The notes: generated by a model not told the origin, from the sequence alone. Positions 10,629-23,047 are shown, numbered from the stretch's first letter. The stretch: DNA of 64,000 nucleotides from Ceratobasidium sp. AG-K (GCA_037039685.1 JAWNGF010000002.1:5952001-6016000), one strand, 5' to 3'. Numbers and translations: made by a program.

Positions 10629-11254
10629 TGCGATGTCGTTGGCGCCAGGCTCCGGGCACAGAAACTGTGCAGTCGTAGAGGTCGTAAGTGGTGGGGAGGA
10701 GCAGGTTGCTTGGGCCCAATCAGCGCTGGAACCACGAGGCCCTGATGCGAATCGCGTGCCAAGCCTGCCACCACAATACGTATTTTCGGCCAACTAAAGT
10801 CCAACAGACGCTGTCGAGTGCACAAGCGGTTGGGAGGGCTGCAGTGACTTCCAGAGTCGTTGATAGCAATCTACCAATTTTCGTCACCACTATACGACCG
10901 GGATCAGCCGACATTGGACAGGTGCACGTGCCACGTAAACTCGCGTAAACAAACAACTTCCGAATTGTCAGTCGCATACAAGCTGGCGCAACAGATGAGT
11001 TTCCGTACATTAGTATGCTATTACACAATGATATTTGTGGCTCCTTGTTCCATTCGTGAATTCAAATTGAATAACCCAATGTTTGCAACGCAAGCTCCTA
11101 AGTCCACATGCAGCACGCACCAGCACGTATACCAGTCTCGTCTCTCAGTTCACGTTAGGTCTCTCTTCCTGCGCAAAGGTGTATATGGCCTTGTAGCCTT
11201 CACACTTTGGTCCATCTACACATTTGGCGTGTTAGTGACAGTCTTAAACCGGGG
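10629..11254. other. Intergenic; left flank of the duplicated unit
   Basis: A plus-strand frame of about 130 codons is open here but has no family signature. The segment around 10890-11030 resembles 13740-13870 in order and sequence (CGACCGGGATCAG, then CATACAAGCTG, then CATTAGTATGCTA). It is best read as flanking DNA that was duplicated with the neighbouring transmembrane gene. Confidence 0.55.
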
Positions 11255-13138
11255 CTAAGAGCTAACCAGGAAGGAGTCAAACGTTGTGGACTGCCGTTGC
11301 AGAGGGTGTAATTCATCCTGGTCTGTCAAAGTGTGAGTATAATACGTCATTCAGGTTCCCAAACAAGACCCTTACCCTGTGCAAATCCAGCGGCTGACGA
11401 CGGGACTGACCTCCGATTTCGGTACTTTGCATCAATGATTGGCATAAATGGGCTAAAAAGGGAGAATAATACAGTGAAAGTAGTCGCTGTAGCTGTATAT
11501 TACAATGTCAGATAGGATAAAGCTACACGACCTAGGCTTGCTATAGCTAGCGACTTACCGACAAACACGGAAACCAGGAGCGAATTTATCTCTTTGCGCT
11601 GAAGTGTGGGACATAGATACCGAAATTTGAACACATTCTGCGCATGAATGTTTGGCGGGTTGTACGGGATCACTACCGCTATGGGCGATGTTTCGTTTCC
11701 AGTCACGTTTCGGTATCCCACGACCCAGGGCTTTGAGTTGCAATCCCACCCCCCGCAGAACCTCCAGTATTCTTTGGAGCTGATGTTGGTTCGATTCTGC
11801 AGATATGCCCAAGCATTATCATGAAAGGGATCAACCTGTATGACTTGGTTGAAGTAGGTCTTGTTCAGAAAGATGTTTGCATCTGTATCGGGGTTTCCAA
11901 GATCAACCCTACAGCAATAGAAATCCACAAGTAGGGAGAAATGAAAAGTAATTACCGGGCTTACAGAATAGCATCGCGAACCGCAATGATTCCATTCTGA
12001 ATTGAGGTAAAGAAGGGATCGAGGAAAGTCACATTTGAAGCACCATAGCCGTTGTCGGCTCCGTACGCACGAAGATATCTGTTTTCGTCCATGATATCCC
12101 CGCATGTTCGGTTATACAACATTCCGCCGTCCCAACAGTTTGGATACCCAGGCGGGGTGGCAGCCCATTCGAGAAAGTATGACTGGTTAAACGTCGTTCC
12201 ATTCGCATTATATATCCTCATTTGAGCCCAGATTGCATGGTATAGGTCGAGGTCCAACCCATTGAGTACGCTTATGATGTTGATCGGGGAAGCCTCATCT
12301 GGTGCGAGAGCCATTGTCAGCGGTACTACTCGTGACATGTGGATAAGCTCGGTTTCCCCTAGGTCGGGGCCAACGCTGTTTTCGAGATATTCCATGACGT
12401 CGTCTCGCCCTAGGTCGCTATTGTATGTACGCTTGCGTATGACGGATAGGGTAACGACGTTTGGAGTTTCGATATGCTGAAACCCTTCTGTTGATTTGAG
12501 CGTGCATCGGACCACAGACTATGACAGGTCGTTAGAGCGTTAGGTCGGTAGTGCGGTATATGACACACCTTGTACTCCACCATCATTGGAATAGGGTCTA
12601 GTCGCCAACGGATAGTATTAACCGCGCAGCCCGAGAGTTTGTTGGAGATGTAAGGTGCTGGGTATAATCGCTGGGTTTGGTTGTGGCTCCCTCGAGTGGC
12701 TCGTCGCATAGCTGTTAGATTTAAATAAGTTAAATTATAGCCGGGTGAGTTAGAACTTACTGTATGTGAAAAAGTTCAGCGAGGAGTTTGTACTAAGTTC
12801 CATGTCGCTCGTGATTGACACGGGTTCACATTTCTGAGGTGGATTTAGACGAAGAGATTTCGGCCAAAAGGGGGGCTTCCACCAGGTATCCTCGATCGAA
12901 GTGGGGTCGGTGGTGGTAGTGGTGACCACATCCGAGCCCACTGAGCAACTACGAGAGCAATGGCGGCGGTTAGTAACACCATTACAGATACCAGAAATGC
13001 CGGATATACGAGATTACCATTCAAAAGTACCAAGAGAATCACCATTGTGAGTGATATGGCGTATATAGATTGTGAAAGGTACGGTATCGCGTACTTCCGC
13101 TGTATAGGGTAGCCTAGCCTAGGTAGGTGCACACTCAT
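11255..13138 (-). CDS. Transmembrane protein of unknown function, copy A
   Basis: The start MSVHLPRLGYPIQRKYAIPY is followed by a membrane helix (SLTMVILLVLLNG). After a first intron comes a large, probably extracellular region with Cys and Asn-glycosylation motifs (SITSDM, WRLDPIPMMVEYK, DLGETELIHMSRVVPLTMAL, NQSYFLEWAATP, CGDIMDENRYLR, KPWVVGYRNVTGNETSP). A second hydrophobic stretch (NSLLVSVFVG joined to ATATTFTVLFSLFSPFMP) precedes a short tail ending TFDSFLVSS. At least six introns are inferred; every exon has a counterpart in copy B. The start is chosen because copy B aligns from the same methionine. I know no function; a receptor or wall-facing role is only a guess from topology. Confidence 0.75.
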
Positions 13139-14096
13139 GTTGGTAGGTACTTGGGAGAGCGATCAGTGCTCGAAAGAGACAAGTCATTTAGAGGAGAAGA
13201 GCGAGCGGTAGGGTTGGCATTCCTTGGAGATTTTCGCACTTCCTCTATATTCCTCCCTCGATCGTAATATTTGGGGCTGTACGGGGAGAACCTCACAGCA
13301 TGCAGGCAAGTTGTGATCGGGCTCTGGGGAGCATGCCCGAGCAAATCTTGAACTCCAATCTTCTGGAGTGACATCTGATTTTATTTGACACGAGTCAAAG
13401 GAGGCGCTCATATAATGATCGGTTGTTCGATCAGGTGCCCGCATGGGGCCAGAGCTGACCCAAAGGGTTATATTGGCGCCAAAGGCAATTGGTAAATGTG
13501 GTCGGGTGCCAAGCGCCTAGTTGTCTGGTTCGTGCGCTGGGGAGCAGATATTAATTTATAATGAGTAATAATGAGTAATAAGTCATGGGTGACATTGGCG
13601 CAACTGGCTCCTCCACTCGAGACCATGCTGCCTTTGGAGCATCGGTGATCGCTTCTCTAGTCTGCTCTGCTGGGGTTTCGAAGGTGCAAACAACTCTTCA
13701 AGCTTGTCAAGACTTCCACTTTCAATGCCACCACTACTGTACGCGACCGGGATCAGTGGGCATAGCGGCCATATGCATGTACTTTCCTAACTCGCGCGAG
13801 CAAACTTCTAACAGTCAATTGCATACAAGCTGATATAACGGATCTCCGTGCATTAGTATGCTAGTACGATGTAATGATATCCGCGGGCTCCCGAGTCCGC
13901 CTGTGCATTCTAATGAATAATACATGGTCTGAAACACGAGCTCCATAAGCGCGCGTTGCAAACGCAAGCGCATGCGCACAGCGCAGTTGGTTAGCTACAT
14001 AGCTCACGTTATGATACTCTTCCCATGTTAAGCATGTATGTACTATTGTTATCCGGTCCTCCCTTTTCATCCTAGTCGAGTTATAAAACCACAGAG
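13139..14096. other. Intergenic between transmembrane copies A and B
   Basis: The first ~300 bases are the upstream region of copy A and resemble the region upstream of copy B (15990-16230). From about 13690 the sequence parallels 10850-11050, the 3' flank of copy A. The boundary of the duplicated unit therefore lies between about 13450 and 13690. No separate gene is supported. Confidence 0.5.
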
Positions 14097-15989
14097 TCAG
14101 CAAAAAATCAGAAACCAAAGTTGAGAACCAACCGTCAAGAAGGAATCAAACGTGGCATCCCGTAGCTGCAGAGGGTATGCTTCGTCGCGACCTGTAGAAG
14201 CGTGAGCCTTGTGCGTCATCGACGCCCTAAGCAAAGACCCTTACCGTGCGCATCTCGGACAGCATTCGACGGTGCCAGTATCCTCTTTCGGTATTGCTCA
14301 TCAGCGATGGGCATGAAGACACTGAATAAAGAGAATAATACGCCAAATGTAGTCGCAGTAGCTAGGCGATGTCAGGACGACTCCAGAAGTGACAGAAACC
14401 ATACGACTAACCAACAAACACAGAAATAAGCAAGGAACCTATCGACTTGCGTTGAAATGTCGGGCACAAGTACCGAAAGTTGAATACGTTTTGCGCATGG
14501 ATATCTGGTGGGTTGTACGGGATCACCACTGCGACAGGCGACGTTTCGTTCCCGGTCACGTTTCTGTATCCCACGACCCAAGGCTTTGCGAGGCAGTTCC
14601 ACAAGCCACAAAAGTTCCAGTATACTTCCGATGGAATGTTGGTCCTATTGCTTAATATGGACCAGGCTGCGTCGTGGAAGGGGTCGACTTGGATGACTTG
14701 GTTGAAATACGTCTTGTTGAGGTAAATGTTCGATTCAATATCGGGATTTCCTAGGTCAATTCTTGAAGCAATTATCAGCTTATGGATCAAATTCAACTTA
14801 GCACGAGTGCAGAAAAACTCACAAAATAGCGTCCCGCACTGCTACGATTCCGTTCAAGATTGAGGTATAAAATGGGTCGAGAAAAGGTGCAATTGAAGTA
14901 GCAAATCCACTGTCGGCCCCATAGATTCGAAGGTACCGGTTCTCGTCTGTCACATCTCCGCACGTCTGATTAAACACCAACCCCTCGAATACACAATTTG
15001 GGTATCCAAGCGGGGTAGCAGCCCACTCGATAAAGTACGATTGGTTGAACGCCGTTCCGTTCACATCGGAGACCATCACCTGGGCCCAGATCGCATGAAA
15101 TAAGTCGAGGTGGAGTCCGTTGAGTACGCTGACTACGTTCATCGCAGATGTCTCATCTGGTGGGAGGGCCATAGTCATTGGGATGATCTGAGGTAGGTGG
15201 ATCAACTCGGTCTCCCCTAGGTCGGGTCCCGTATTGTATGTCATGTATTCAATGACGTCGTCTGGGGTCAGGTCGCTATTGAATGTGCGCTTGTGGGTAA
15301 CGGACAGAGTGACAACGTTTGGAGTCTCAATATCCTGAAACCCTTTAGTCGATCCCAGTGTGCATCGGACTACAGACTACAGTAGGTCGTTAGCGTACTG
15401 GACTGGCGACCCAGGAAGTGGCATACCTTGTATTCCATCATCATCGGAATAGGGTCTAGTCGCCAACGGACGGTATTGACCGCACAGTTAGATAATTTGT
15501 TGGCGATGTAAGGTGCCGGGTCCAATCGCTGCGATTCCTCGTGGTTTCCTCGTGTTGCTCGTCTCATGGCTAGGAAATTTCAGTAAAGTGTGTTAGAGGG
15601 GAAATCTAGACTCACAGTATGTGAAAAAGTTCAGTGACGAGTTTGTGCTCAATCCCATGTCGCTTGTTATGGACACGGGCTCGCATTTTTGGGGGATATT
15701 TAAATGAAGGGATTTCGGCCAAAAGCTAGGTCTCCACCAGGTTTCTTCAATCGAAGTGGGGTCGGAAGTAGTGGTGGTAACTACGTCAGAGCCAACGAGG
15801 GCAACTACGAGATCAAGGCTGTGGTCAGCCAAGCCGCCTTGCCAGGAACGACAGATACACAATATTACCATTCAAAAGCACCAAGAGAGTCACCAGAATA
15901 AGTGATATGGTGTATATAATATGTGAAAGGTACGGTATTGTATATTTCTGTTGCACGGCATAGCCTAGCCTAGGCAGCTGAACGCCCAT
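14097..15989 (-). CDS. Transmembrane protein of unknown function, copy B
   Basis: This is a tandem paralogue of copy A with the same exon order: MGVQLPRLGYAVQQKYTIPY and a helix (LILVTLLVLLNG), a Cys/Asn-rich ectodomain (DPTSIEETWW, WRLDPIPMMMEYK, DLGETELIHLPQIIPMTMAL, NQSYFIEWAATP, CGDVTDENRYLR, KPWVVGYRNVTGNETSP), and a second helix (GSLLISVFVG joined to ATATTFGVLFSLFSVFMP). The tail ends TFDSFLTVGSQLWFLIFC, longer than in copy A. The splice sites that frame the last introns are conserved, for example VFVG followed by a GT donor. No stop or frameshift was seen. The function is unknown. Confidence 0.75.
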
Positions 15990-16283
15990 GTCTGTAGGTA
16001 TGAGAGGACTATCGTTGTGGACGGGAGGCAAGCCATCCAAATAAGAGGGCCGAACAATACCCTCGCATTGCTTGGGGGCCTACCTGCTTCCTTGAATATT
16101 CCTTTCATTAGGCTCGTGCTGGTCGGGGCTGTGCGGAGCGCCCAACAAAGGATAGGTAAGATGTGACGGGCGCTTGGTGGATCTCGGGGAGGTGACCGAG
16201 CACTATCCGAACCCTGATTCTAGGTAGGTTTAACTGTATTTGGTGATTATTTTGCCACCAATTGTTGTACACTCAAAAACGAG

Positions 16284-16490
16284 AAATCTCGTTTGGCTCG
16301 GGAGGTCTCGTAATGCCAGGGACAATCTCGGCAGTCTCCAGAATGCTCGGGATTGCCCCGAAGCGCTTAGGAGACAAACGAGCAAAAAGGCTCGTTTTGG
16401 CCCGTAACACATGGTGAGCACTCACGAGCCGTCACGAGCTCGATGAGAAAGTCCGCGTCATTACGAGAGCTCGCAACCCAAACGAGATTT
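16284..16490. mobile_element. MITE-like inverted-repeat element, copy 2
   Basis: About 207 bp. The left end AAATCTCGTTTGGCTCGG continues to TCTCGTAATG, and the reverse complement of the right end reads AAATCTCGTTTGGGTTGCG and also continues to TCTCGTAATG, giving terminal inverted repeats of about 32 bp. It shares AGCGCTTAGGAG and its size with the copy at 1498-1697. It lies between transmembrane copy B and the third, broken copy. Confidence 0.7.
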
Positions 16491-16980
16491 TTGATATTTG
16501 GTAGAGCAATCATATGCTGGTGACCTCTTGCAGAGTTTTTGATTTACGTCGCAAATTTATTATATTATATGTTCTCTAGTCGCACTGTTTCTGGCCACCG
16601 GTGCCTCGAATGGGCGCGAACGACCACGGTTTTGGCCATGGGTTAGCCATCCACAGGACTGCTCGCACAATGAAATGGGAGGTACAAGAAGATGAACAAT
16701 ATCTGCGGCTACCGATCCCGGGAACGAAGCCCCGCGAATAGACTATCAGCACACAAGAGAGAATGTTATGCTGTACAGCTATGTCTTTCCCCCCATCTCG
16801 AAAGCACGACAATACTTTCCGTAGCTTCTTGCGTCGACGTTGGAAACGGATGCACTTTCAAGCCGACGGCCGGTTAACTCAACCCTTGCTGATACAGAGC
16901 GGGCCCTTTGTAAGGAATGACTCGTGGTGTTTAGGACTCTTGATCAGTGGACGCATCTCTGCTTGATTCTGGAGTACTGT
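16491..16980. other. Intergenic, no gene recognised
   Basis: Only short unrelated open frames are present on either strand. Nothing matches the neighbouring transmembrane family until about 17000. Confidence 0.3.
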
Positions 16981-16999
16981 ATGTCATTTCTCGAGCGAA

Positions 17000-17365
17000 A
17001 ATGGAAGTCCTCGAAAACTCCCTGGCGAGGTGGAGAACTGGAAGTGGCGCCTCGCTTTTGTTTTTGGTAGTGAGCGTGGACTAAAGGCACAAAGAGACTA
17101 AATAGGGAGTATATCAAAGGTAGTCGCAATAGCTGGTTATTGACCAGTAAGATTAGAAGATTATTGCTGTAAGGACCAATAAACTCACCAACAAATAATT
17201 TGGCAGTCGGAACTGCCATGGTTTATGCACTGTTTGGATATAACCAATGGTATCGCACGGAGGCTTCAAAGTCAAAGAATCAGGCTCATTAGAATCACCA
17301 CTGATATTGCCTATAACTTCCACAGGCATCTGGCTAGTGGTGGATATATTCCTTACGCTTGACAT
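17000..17365 (-). pseudogene. 3' remnant of a third transmembrane-protein copy
   Basis: The minus strand reads PPCDTIGYIQTVHKPWQFRL and then NYLLVSLL, which lines up with the segment before the last membrane helix of copies A and B. After a GT...CAG intron, AIATTFDILPI follows and then an in-frame TAG where the others read ATATTFTVLFSLFS. One base of shift in the helix would restore the family pattern in part. No upstream exons are found, so this is a truncated, broken copy. Confidence 0.6.
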
Positions 17366-18536
17366 TACACTGCATTTGCATTTTCTGGTGGATAGTGATA
17401 AGAAGACTATTGCTCAAAGGCTATGTTGGTTGGGCGTCCCGCTTATTGTAGTTCTTGTCACGTCTTTTTTCTCTGGAGACGGCGCCGGGGAGAGTAGGGA
17501 AGAAGGAGAGGAGGGAGGTCTTTGGTGAATGTATAGAAATGAAATTTGTTCTTGAGATGGAATGCGGCAACTTAATTTCTGGAGCCCATGACTCGTTGCG
17601 TGAACATGGGAACATCCGGTGTAGTCCACAAGGAACACATAAGGGCAATGGGGGACACCATCGGAACATGCCGCGTTAGTTTCGTTAGCACCAGGTCGCC
17701 CATAGGTACTGGGCCTTGTTTGCCACATCTCGAGGAGATGGTTCCAGAGCGCTCATACACAGTCGGTTTGGGTATCTAGACAGAATAGCGGAAATAAGTA
17801 CGTTCAATTCAAGGTAATAATGGGCCCTAGTCACAGTCAAAATGACGGTACTGACTGTAAGCATATCTCGTGGAAAGGTTAAGATAGGGCCTACTGGCTG
17901 AACGGGAGACTTTTTATGGAGCATCTCCACCCTCTGAGCTTGTAGGATTTCCGAGTAGCCCATCACTGGTACGTAGAATGCCTCGAGTATTTGGCCTGGA
18001 GAGATAACTGATTTCGCGCAGTATTCAAACGTGGGAGTGGAACACTGGCCCTACTATAGAGACACTGGGGTGGAGCTCAACTAACTGAGTTTTACATAGT
18101 ATATATGCGTATTAAGAATCGCGCCTTTCACGTGCTGAGTTGTCTTGTTGTTATGTGTCTCCCTTTTCCTTCCTCTCCTCTGTAGACAGCTCTCCCTCTT
18201 GCAGAAGTTGTACATAAGGCTTGGCCTCGACTCAACTTAATATACTCTAGATTACAAAGAATAAGAAAAGAATCGCGCCCAGGAGTTAGAATTACATACA
18301 GTTGCCCTACTTGGCTGTATGCTCTGCTAGAAGGACTCATGGCTAACGATATCCAATTTACGATAAGTGCAGAGCCGCAGTGAGCGCTGGTAGCATTCGG
18401 GCTGTGCTATCAAGCGCTTCGATTCAATCAATTGTTGCCTTTTCCTGACGCCGCAACACCGCCACCAGTGGCGACCGCGCTCAAATGATCGCGATATAAG
18501 GATGCGCCAATCACCTTTACGAACATCTCAACCATC
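17366..18536. other. Long intergenic stretch, nothing identified
   Basis: Several open frames of 60-105 codons exist on both strands (for example 17414-17728 and 17685-17966, minus) but none has a domain, a splice pattern or a paralogue in the window. I see no RNA gene. Confidence 0.35.
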
Positions 18537-19017
18537 ATGCCTGGACCATACCCACCATATGTTCGCCATAGCCAGCGCTATGCCGCTGTCCCCATCGCCA
18601 ACAGCTACAGCGACAAGTCCCCCGGGCTCAGTGCGACGGCAACGAGCCCATCGCTCATGGAGGAGGCGCTTCAGCCTCTTGAAGTAACGGGTGATCGCAC
18701 GGCGGCGATCCTGGCGAGCCATTTGCAAGAGATCGTTACTCGAGTTCGTCGCCCCCGCTCTTGTGCCTGCTTGCGCTGATCCATATGTATTGACAGCAAG
18801 ACATATTGATCGAGGACAACAAGCGCGCTCGAGACAATGGCGATGCACTAGGGCAGAATATGACTCCTGTTGCAGTCATGGTAAGCGCTATGTCCACTTC
18901 AGATCTTAAACGGGGCAATTGTCCATGTAGGGAACTCTGCTCGCGATTTTGGCGGTTATGCTCATGGCCTACATCGACCTACTACTAGAGCGGGACGGCC
19001 TAGCCGGTTCGCGCTAG
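18537..19017 (+). CDS. Small single-span membrane protein
   Basis: A three-exon gene model fits. Exon 1 starts MPGPYPPYVRHSQRYAAVP and ends at ASHLQEIVTR; the intron (donor GTTCGT, acceptor TTGACAG) leads to QDILIEDNKRARDNGDALGQ and then NMTPVAVM. A second intron (GTAAGC...ATGTAG) leads to the hydrophobic GTLLAILAVMLMAYIDLLLE and the tail RDGLAGSR before the stop at 19015-19017. The product is about 130 residues, with a charged middle and one C-terminal membrane helix, so it could be tail-anchored. I do not recognise the family. The first donor is weak, so the model is moderate. Confidence 0.5.
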
Positions 19018-19450
19018 TGTGGGGAGTGAGCGTGTTGTCCGAAGTTTTAGCCGTCGCCGTCGCAGTATTGTTGCCATTGGTGCAGTCGGTATGCGAGGCA
19101 TTTGGGAAACCTATATCTCCCCATGGCATGAAGTGGATTCTCCGGCTCGGAGGCATGGTAACGGTATTCTCATGACTCAGGGGGTGGTGCTTATGTTTTA
19201 TCTCGTCGTTCGGGCTTGTTGGCTGTAGGCGCTTAAATTGGGCCTGGACTCTCTTTGGCTTCTCGGTGCTTTCTTGTCGTCTTTGTACATCTACTATTTT
19301 GGGTCTCGATATTCCGTGTCACATGTAACATTATCGGACATGCCTATCTATATATCCATTCTTGTTCCAAAATACATTATAAAAATGACAAATCCATCCC
19401 ATGGATAAAAACAAACAAACAACAAAAAGCGAGTGATCCAAAATAACGTC
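19018..19450. other. Intergenic between convergent genes
   Basis: It lies between the stop of the small membrane protein and the stop of the minus-strand coiled-coil gene. It is AT-rich on the right with A/T runs (19370-19430). No gene is seen; it presumably holds both 3' ends. Confidence 0.4.
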
Positions 19451-22400
19451 TCAATCATGCGTATCATCCATCCTCCTGTACTCGGCTCCCGCCCGGTCCT
19501 TGGCTCTCGCGTTACTCAAACTCTGCTCGACGTCTTCCATTCTTAGACTACGACTCGGTGGATCGATGGAGAGGTTCTCGGGTAGAGTCGCCTCGGTCGC
19601 AGTAGGCTCCGTATCGTTCGAGCCATCATCCGAGTACATGTCCGCACTCTCTGAAACCACGTCCGACTCGTGCGAAGTGCTCGTCGTAGTCGTATAGTCT
19701 ACCCCCTCGTCAAATCCAGGTCGAGTCGGTAGAGAACGAGGCAGACGCACCCTGATCTAGACTTTCTCTCTCGGATCGGGTTAGTCCCTGGTCCTGCTCG
19801 CGTTCTCGGAGCTGGGCCCGCAAGAGCTCGACTTCGTGCCGGAGCGCGGCGGTTTCGGCGCTGTCCCTTCTGAGCCGGAGACATTCTGCTTCGATAAACA
19901 GGACGTGGGCCATTCCCTCGGGCGTCATTTCCTGCTGCACGTGTCCTTCTGCTTGTGCCCGATCCAACAACGCTCGTTCAGCTTGCATTCCCCGTAGTAC
20001 GTTTTGCGCTTCGGAACTCGTGCCGGGTGGGATGTCTAGAGACGGCACGAGTTGCGCAACAAGCGGGTTCAGAGGCGCACTCGGCACGATGGGCGGTACG
20101 AGCCCCCCTGGAACGAATTCCCCCGGAACAAACCCCCCACTCCCGGCCTCGCGCATCACGGGAACCCGCATCTCCGCCCTCCTCGCAGCGTGGGCACTCC
20201 CCAGGACAAGCTGCAACGGAGACTCGCGCACAGGTCGTCCACGCACCAACGGCGATGCCGAGATGCCCTGCATCGGACTACTCCCCGGACCGGCACTACT
20301 GCTAAACTGACTCGGGACCGTATTCGATCGGCGTTTCTTGGTGCTTGGGGGTGTAGCGGGTGAGGGAGACATGAACTTGAACAGTGGCAAGAGCGGGCGT
20401 CGACCGGTTGCATTCGAAGTGTTAGGGATGGTCTCGGCGACTGTTGCGATCGTCGTCCCGTTTGCCCCTATAATGGTTGTTCCCCCGCCTACGAGTTCGA
20501 TGGCTTTTGCCCCGTTTGGGAGCACCTCGTCCTTTTTTTCGGTCGTGTAGGTAGTTTCGTGCACTGGGGTGATAAACGCAAACTGGGCTGTGTTATTGGT
20601 CGAGCGGGGGGGAGTGCTGGGTGCAGCCGAGTTGGAGCGTTGACGCTGGAGCGGGGGTGCAGTCTGTGTCGTCGGTGCCGGATCGGATTGTCTCCGGGCT
20701 GGCGAGTCTGGCAAGTCTGCGGGCGCGGGCTCGGAGGGTTTGGTGATGGGAGCCGAAGCAGGTGTTGAGTGGGCACCTGCGAGGGCTTCGTAGGCCGGGA
20801 GACCCGTAAAGTCGAAGACAGGGAGCGGAGAGTGTCGTGCGGTTCGGGAACTTGAGCGAGAGCGCTGTTGCTGGTGGGTCTGTTGAATGGTCGAGTGGAG
20901 CAGAGGAGAGGGTTGGAGTATTACTGGGGCTGGCTGGAGTGTGGCTGGAGACCGAAGTGTTGTGGGAGATTGGAGTGTGGGCGGGGACTGTAGGAGAGCA
21001 GGAGACTGCAAAGTGGGCGGGGAGAAAAGAGCGGCGGGGGACTGGAGAGTAGGTGGTGACTCGAGACTCGGCGGTGGAGGCGAGATCGCGTGAACTGATG
21101 GCGTTGTGCTGGCGGCTTGAACCCCGACCTCGCGCGATACGACCGACGGCGGAAGAAGGAACTCTCCAACGGGGGAAATAGTTCCCGGGGAAGGACTAGG
21201 TCCCAAGACTGCCGTTCGAGGAGGCTCCAACATGGCGGGGGATAATCGTGTTGGAATAGCCGTACGGGAAGATTCGCGGCTTTCGGTTGGTGCCGCCTCG
21301 CTCGATCTTTCCCCTCGTTCGATCGGCCTTTCTTTCGTAAGGAAATGCCAAACGAGGGCTCAATGTAGGATGTGCTTGGTAGGTCGACCAATTCGACGCG
21401 GGGAGCGCGGACTTTGCTCGGTGTAAGGACTGGGAGGGTGGGCATGAGGTCTTGGCTGCGTATGGCAGACTCGTTTTCGTTTGGTAGGGGCTGTGATGAC
21501 GAGACTGGAGAGTCAGGTGATTGTTCTGTGCTTCGAGCTCGTCGATCCCGCTCCCTAGGCGCTAGCCTGGCTCGATCTCGGATCCCGGTTGGTTCACTGC
21601 CCGAGTCTACGCCGATTCCCGAATCGCGCAGATTGCTTCTTCGTGTAGGCCTTGGTACCGTTATCGCCGCTCTCTCTATTCCACCTTCACTGTTCGATTC
21701 GGAGACTGTTGCGGTAGTTGTGTGCCGAGATGATCGCGGACGCGGTCGGTGAGGGTCCGAAGTTGACGCCGAAGATCTAGCGCGGGACGAGGGAGGGCGA
21801 TGGGGCGTTGGTTCCGACGCAGATGAATCTTCTCGCTGTAAAACTGGCTTCAAGGCAGGGGTTGTACGATGTTCCGACACGGATGACGGTGCACGGTCCG
21901 AGGATTCCGAGTGTACCGATGGTTGCTGTGGTCTTTTCGTCGACTTTGAACTCGATGCAGCCGGCTGAGGCTTTGAGCTCGAAGCAGATTGTTGAGGCTG
22001 GGGTCGGGCCCAATCAGGGAGCTGGGCCCACGAACTCGAAGTGCCAATCTCGCTTGTTGCGCGATTGAATTCTGCGGAAGCGAGCTGTGATATCACGTCG
22101 ATCAACATGTGTTGAGCTACGAAAAGATCGACTCACCTCTGCTTTTAGTTTAGCGACTTGTTTCTCAAGTCGTTCGTTGTCCTTGGCAACATTCTCGTAC
22201 GCGGCTAGCGCTTCCCCACGGGACATCCCTGGCGTTCCGGCCCGCTCGCTCCCACTTGTGTTGGCCCCTTCCGCAACACTATTTCCCTCTGCATTATTTA
22301 CGCTCCGGCGCAAGTTCCGCTTGATTTCAATGTCTCGCAGTTCGACCATTGCTTCAAGTCGGGTTATTCTCTTCTCTGCATCGCTTCGTTCCCGGGTAGC

Positions 22401-22945
22401 TTGTGCTCGGGCAGCCTCGAGCTGGGCCGTCAAGGCAGATACGAGAGCAGCTGTGTACGCCGATTCGTCGGACAGAGTATCCGCTTTAGCTGCACTTCGG
22501 CTCGAACGTGCTCCAGAGCGAGTGCGAGGGGGAGACAGAGGTGTGGGGAGATGGATATCCGAGTGGGCAAGTACTTTATAATCGTTGGCAGCGCTGACTG
22601 CAATACCGTTAGCTACCATCGCAACACCGGTTTTATTCGCACCTTTCTCGATTACCAGCTCAAGAACAGCCGTCATTTCAGCCAAGTCTTCGTTGGCGGC
22701 GTTGCGTTCGTACTCGAGTCGCCGTGCCCGTGCAGCAAGTTTGTCATACGATTCCTGAAGAGAAGCAATCTCAGACGCATGAGAAAGATTCTGGGCGTCG
22801 AGTGTATCGAGTGCAACCAGCAGTCGAGCTTGGAGTTGAGACGCATGGGCAGCAAGTGTTGCAAGTTGGTTTGGCTGCTCATCGTCAGCCTAGTAATTAT
22901 CACCCATTGCTTACTCACATTCTGCCTCCCGGCCGGGCGCGACAT
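19451..22945 (-). CDS. Large coiled-coil, Ser/Pro-rich protein
   Basis: Exon 1 encodes MSRPAGRQN before a GTGAGT donor; exon 2 continues ADDEQPNQLATLAAHASQLQ and a long heptad region (SLQESYDKLAARARRLEYER, LVSALTAQLEAARAQATRER, YENVAKDNERLEKQVAKLKA) down to about 22100. The middle is low-complexity, rich in Ser, Pro and Arg. A tandem Pro array at about 20940-21060 repeats SPPTLQ/SPATLQ units. The reading frame changes near 21240-21400, which an intron would explain (a 95-nt candidate starts GTCGACC). Near the end a 45-nt intron (19699-19743) joins SLDQG to VDYTTTTSTSHESD and an acidic tail ending YRRMDDTHD. Total length is about 1000 residues. Coiled coil plus disorder suggests a scaffold or cytoskeleton-associated protein, but no family is recognised. 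Confidence 0.65.
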
Positions 22946-23047
22946 CTATCTCACCGCTGTAATAATCAAAAATGGGAATAATTTAGAGCGATGGTGTGGA
23001 GGTGTGTTGGACGGGGGTCACGTGTCGGACACTAACACCCCCACGTG

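Noticed and set aside
10860..11258. 132-codon open frame on the plus strand
   Set aside because: It falls in a duplicated flank where the paralogous stretch (13690-13900) does not keep the frame.
21372..22581. Long plus-strand frames (21372-21752, 22087-22581)
   Set aside because: They are antisense shadows of the GC-rich minus-strand coiled-coil gene.
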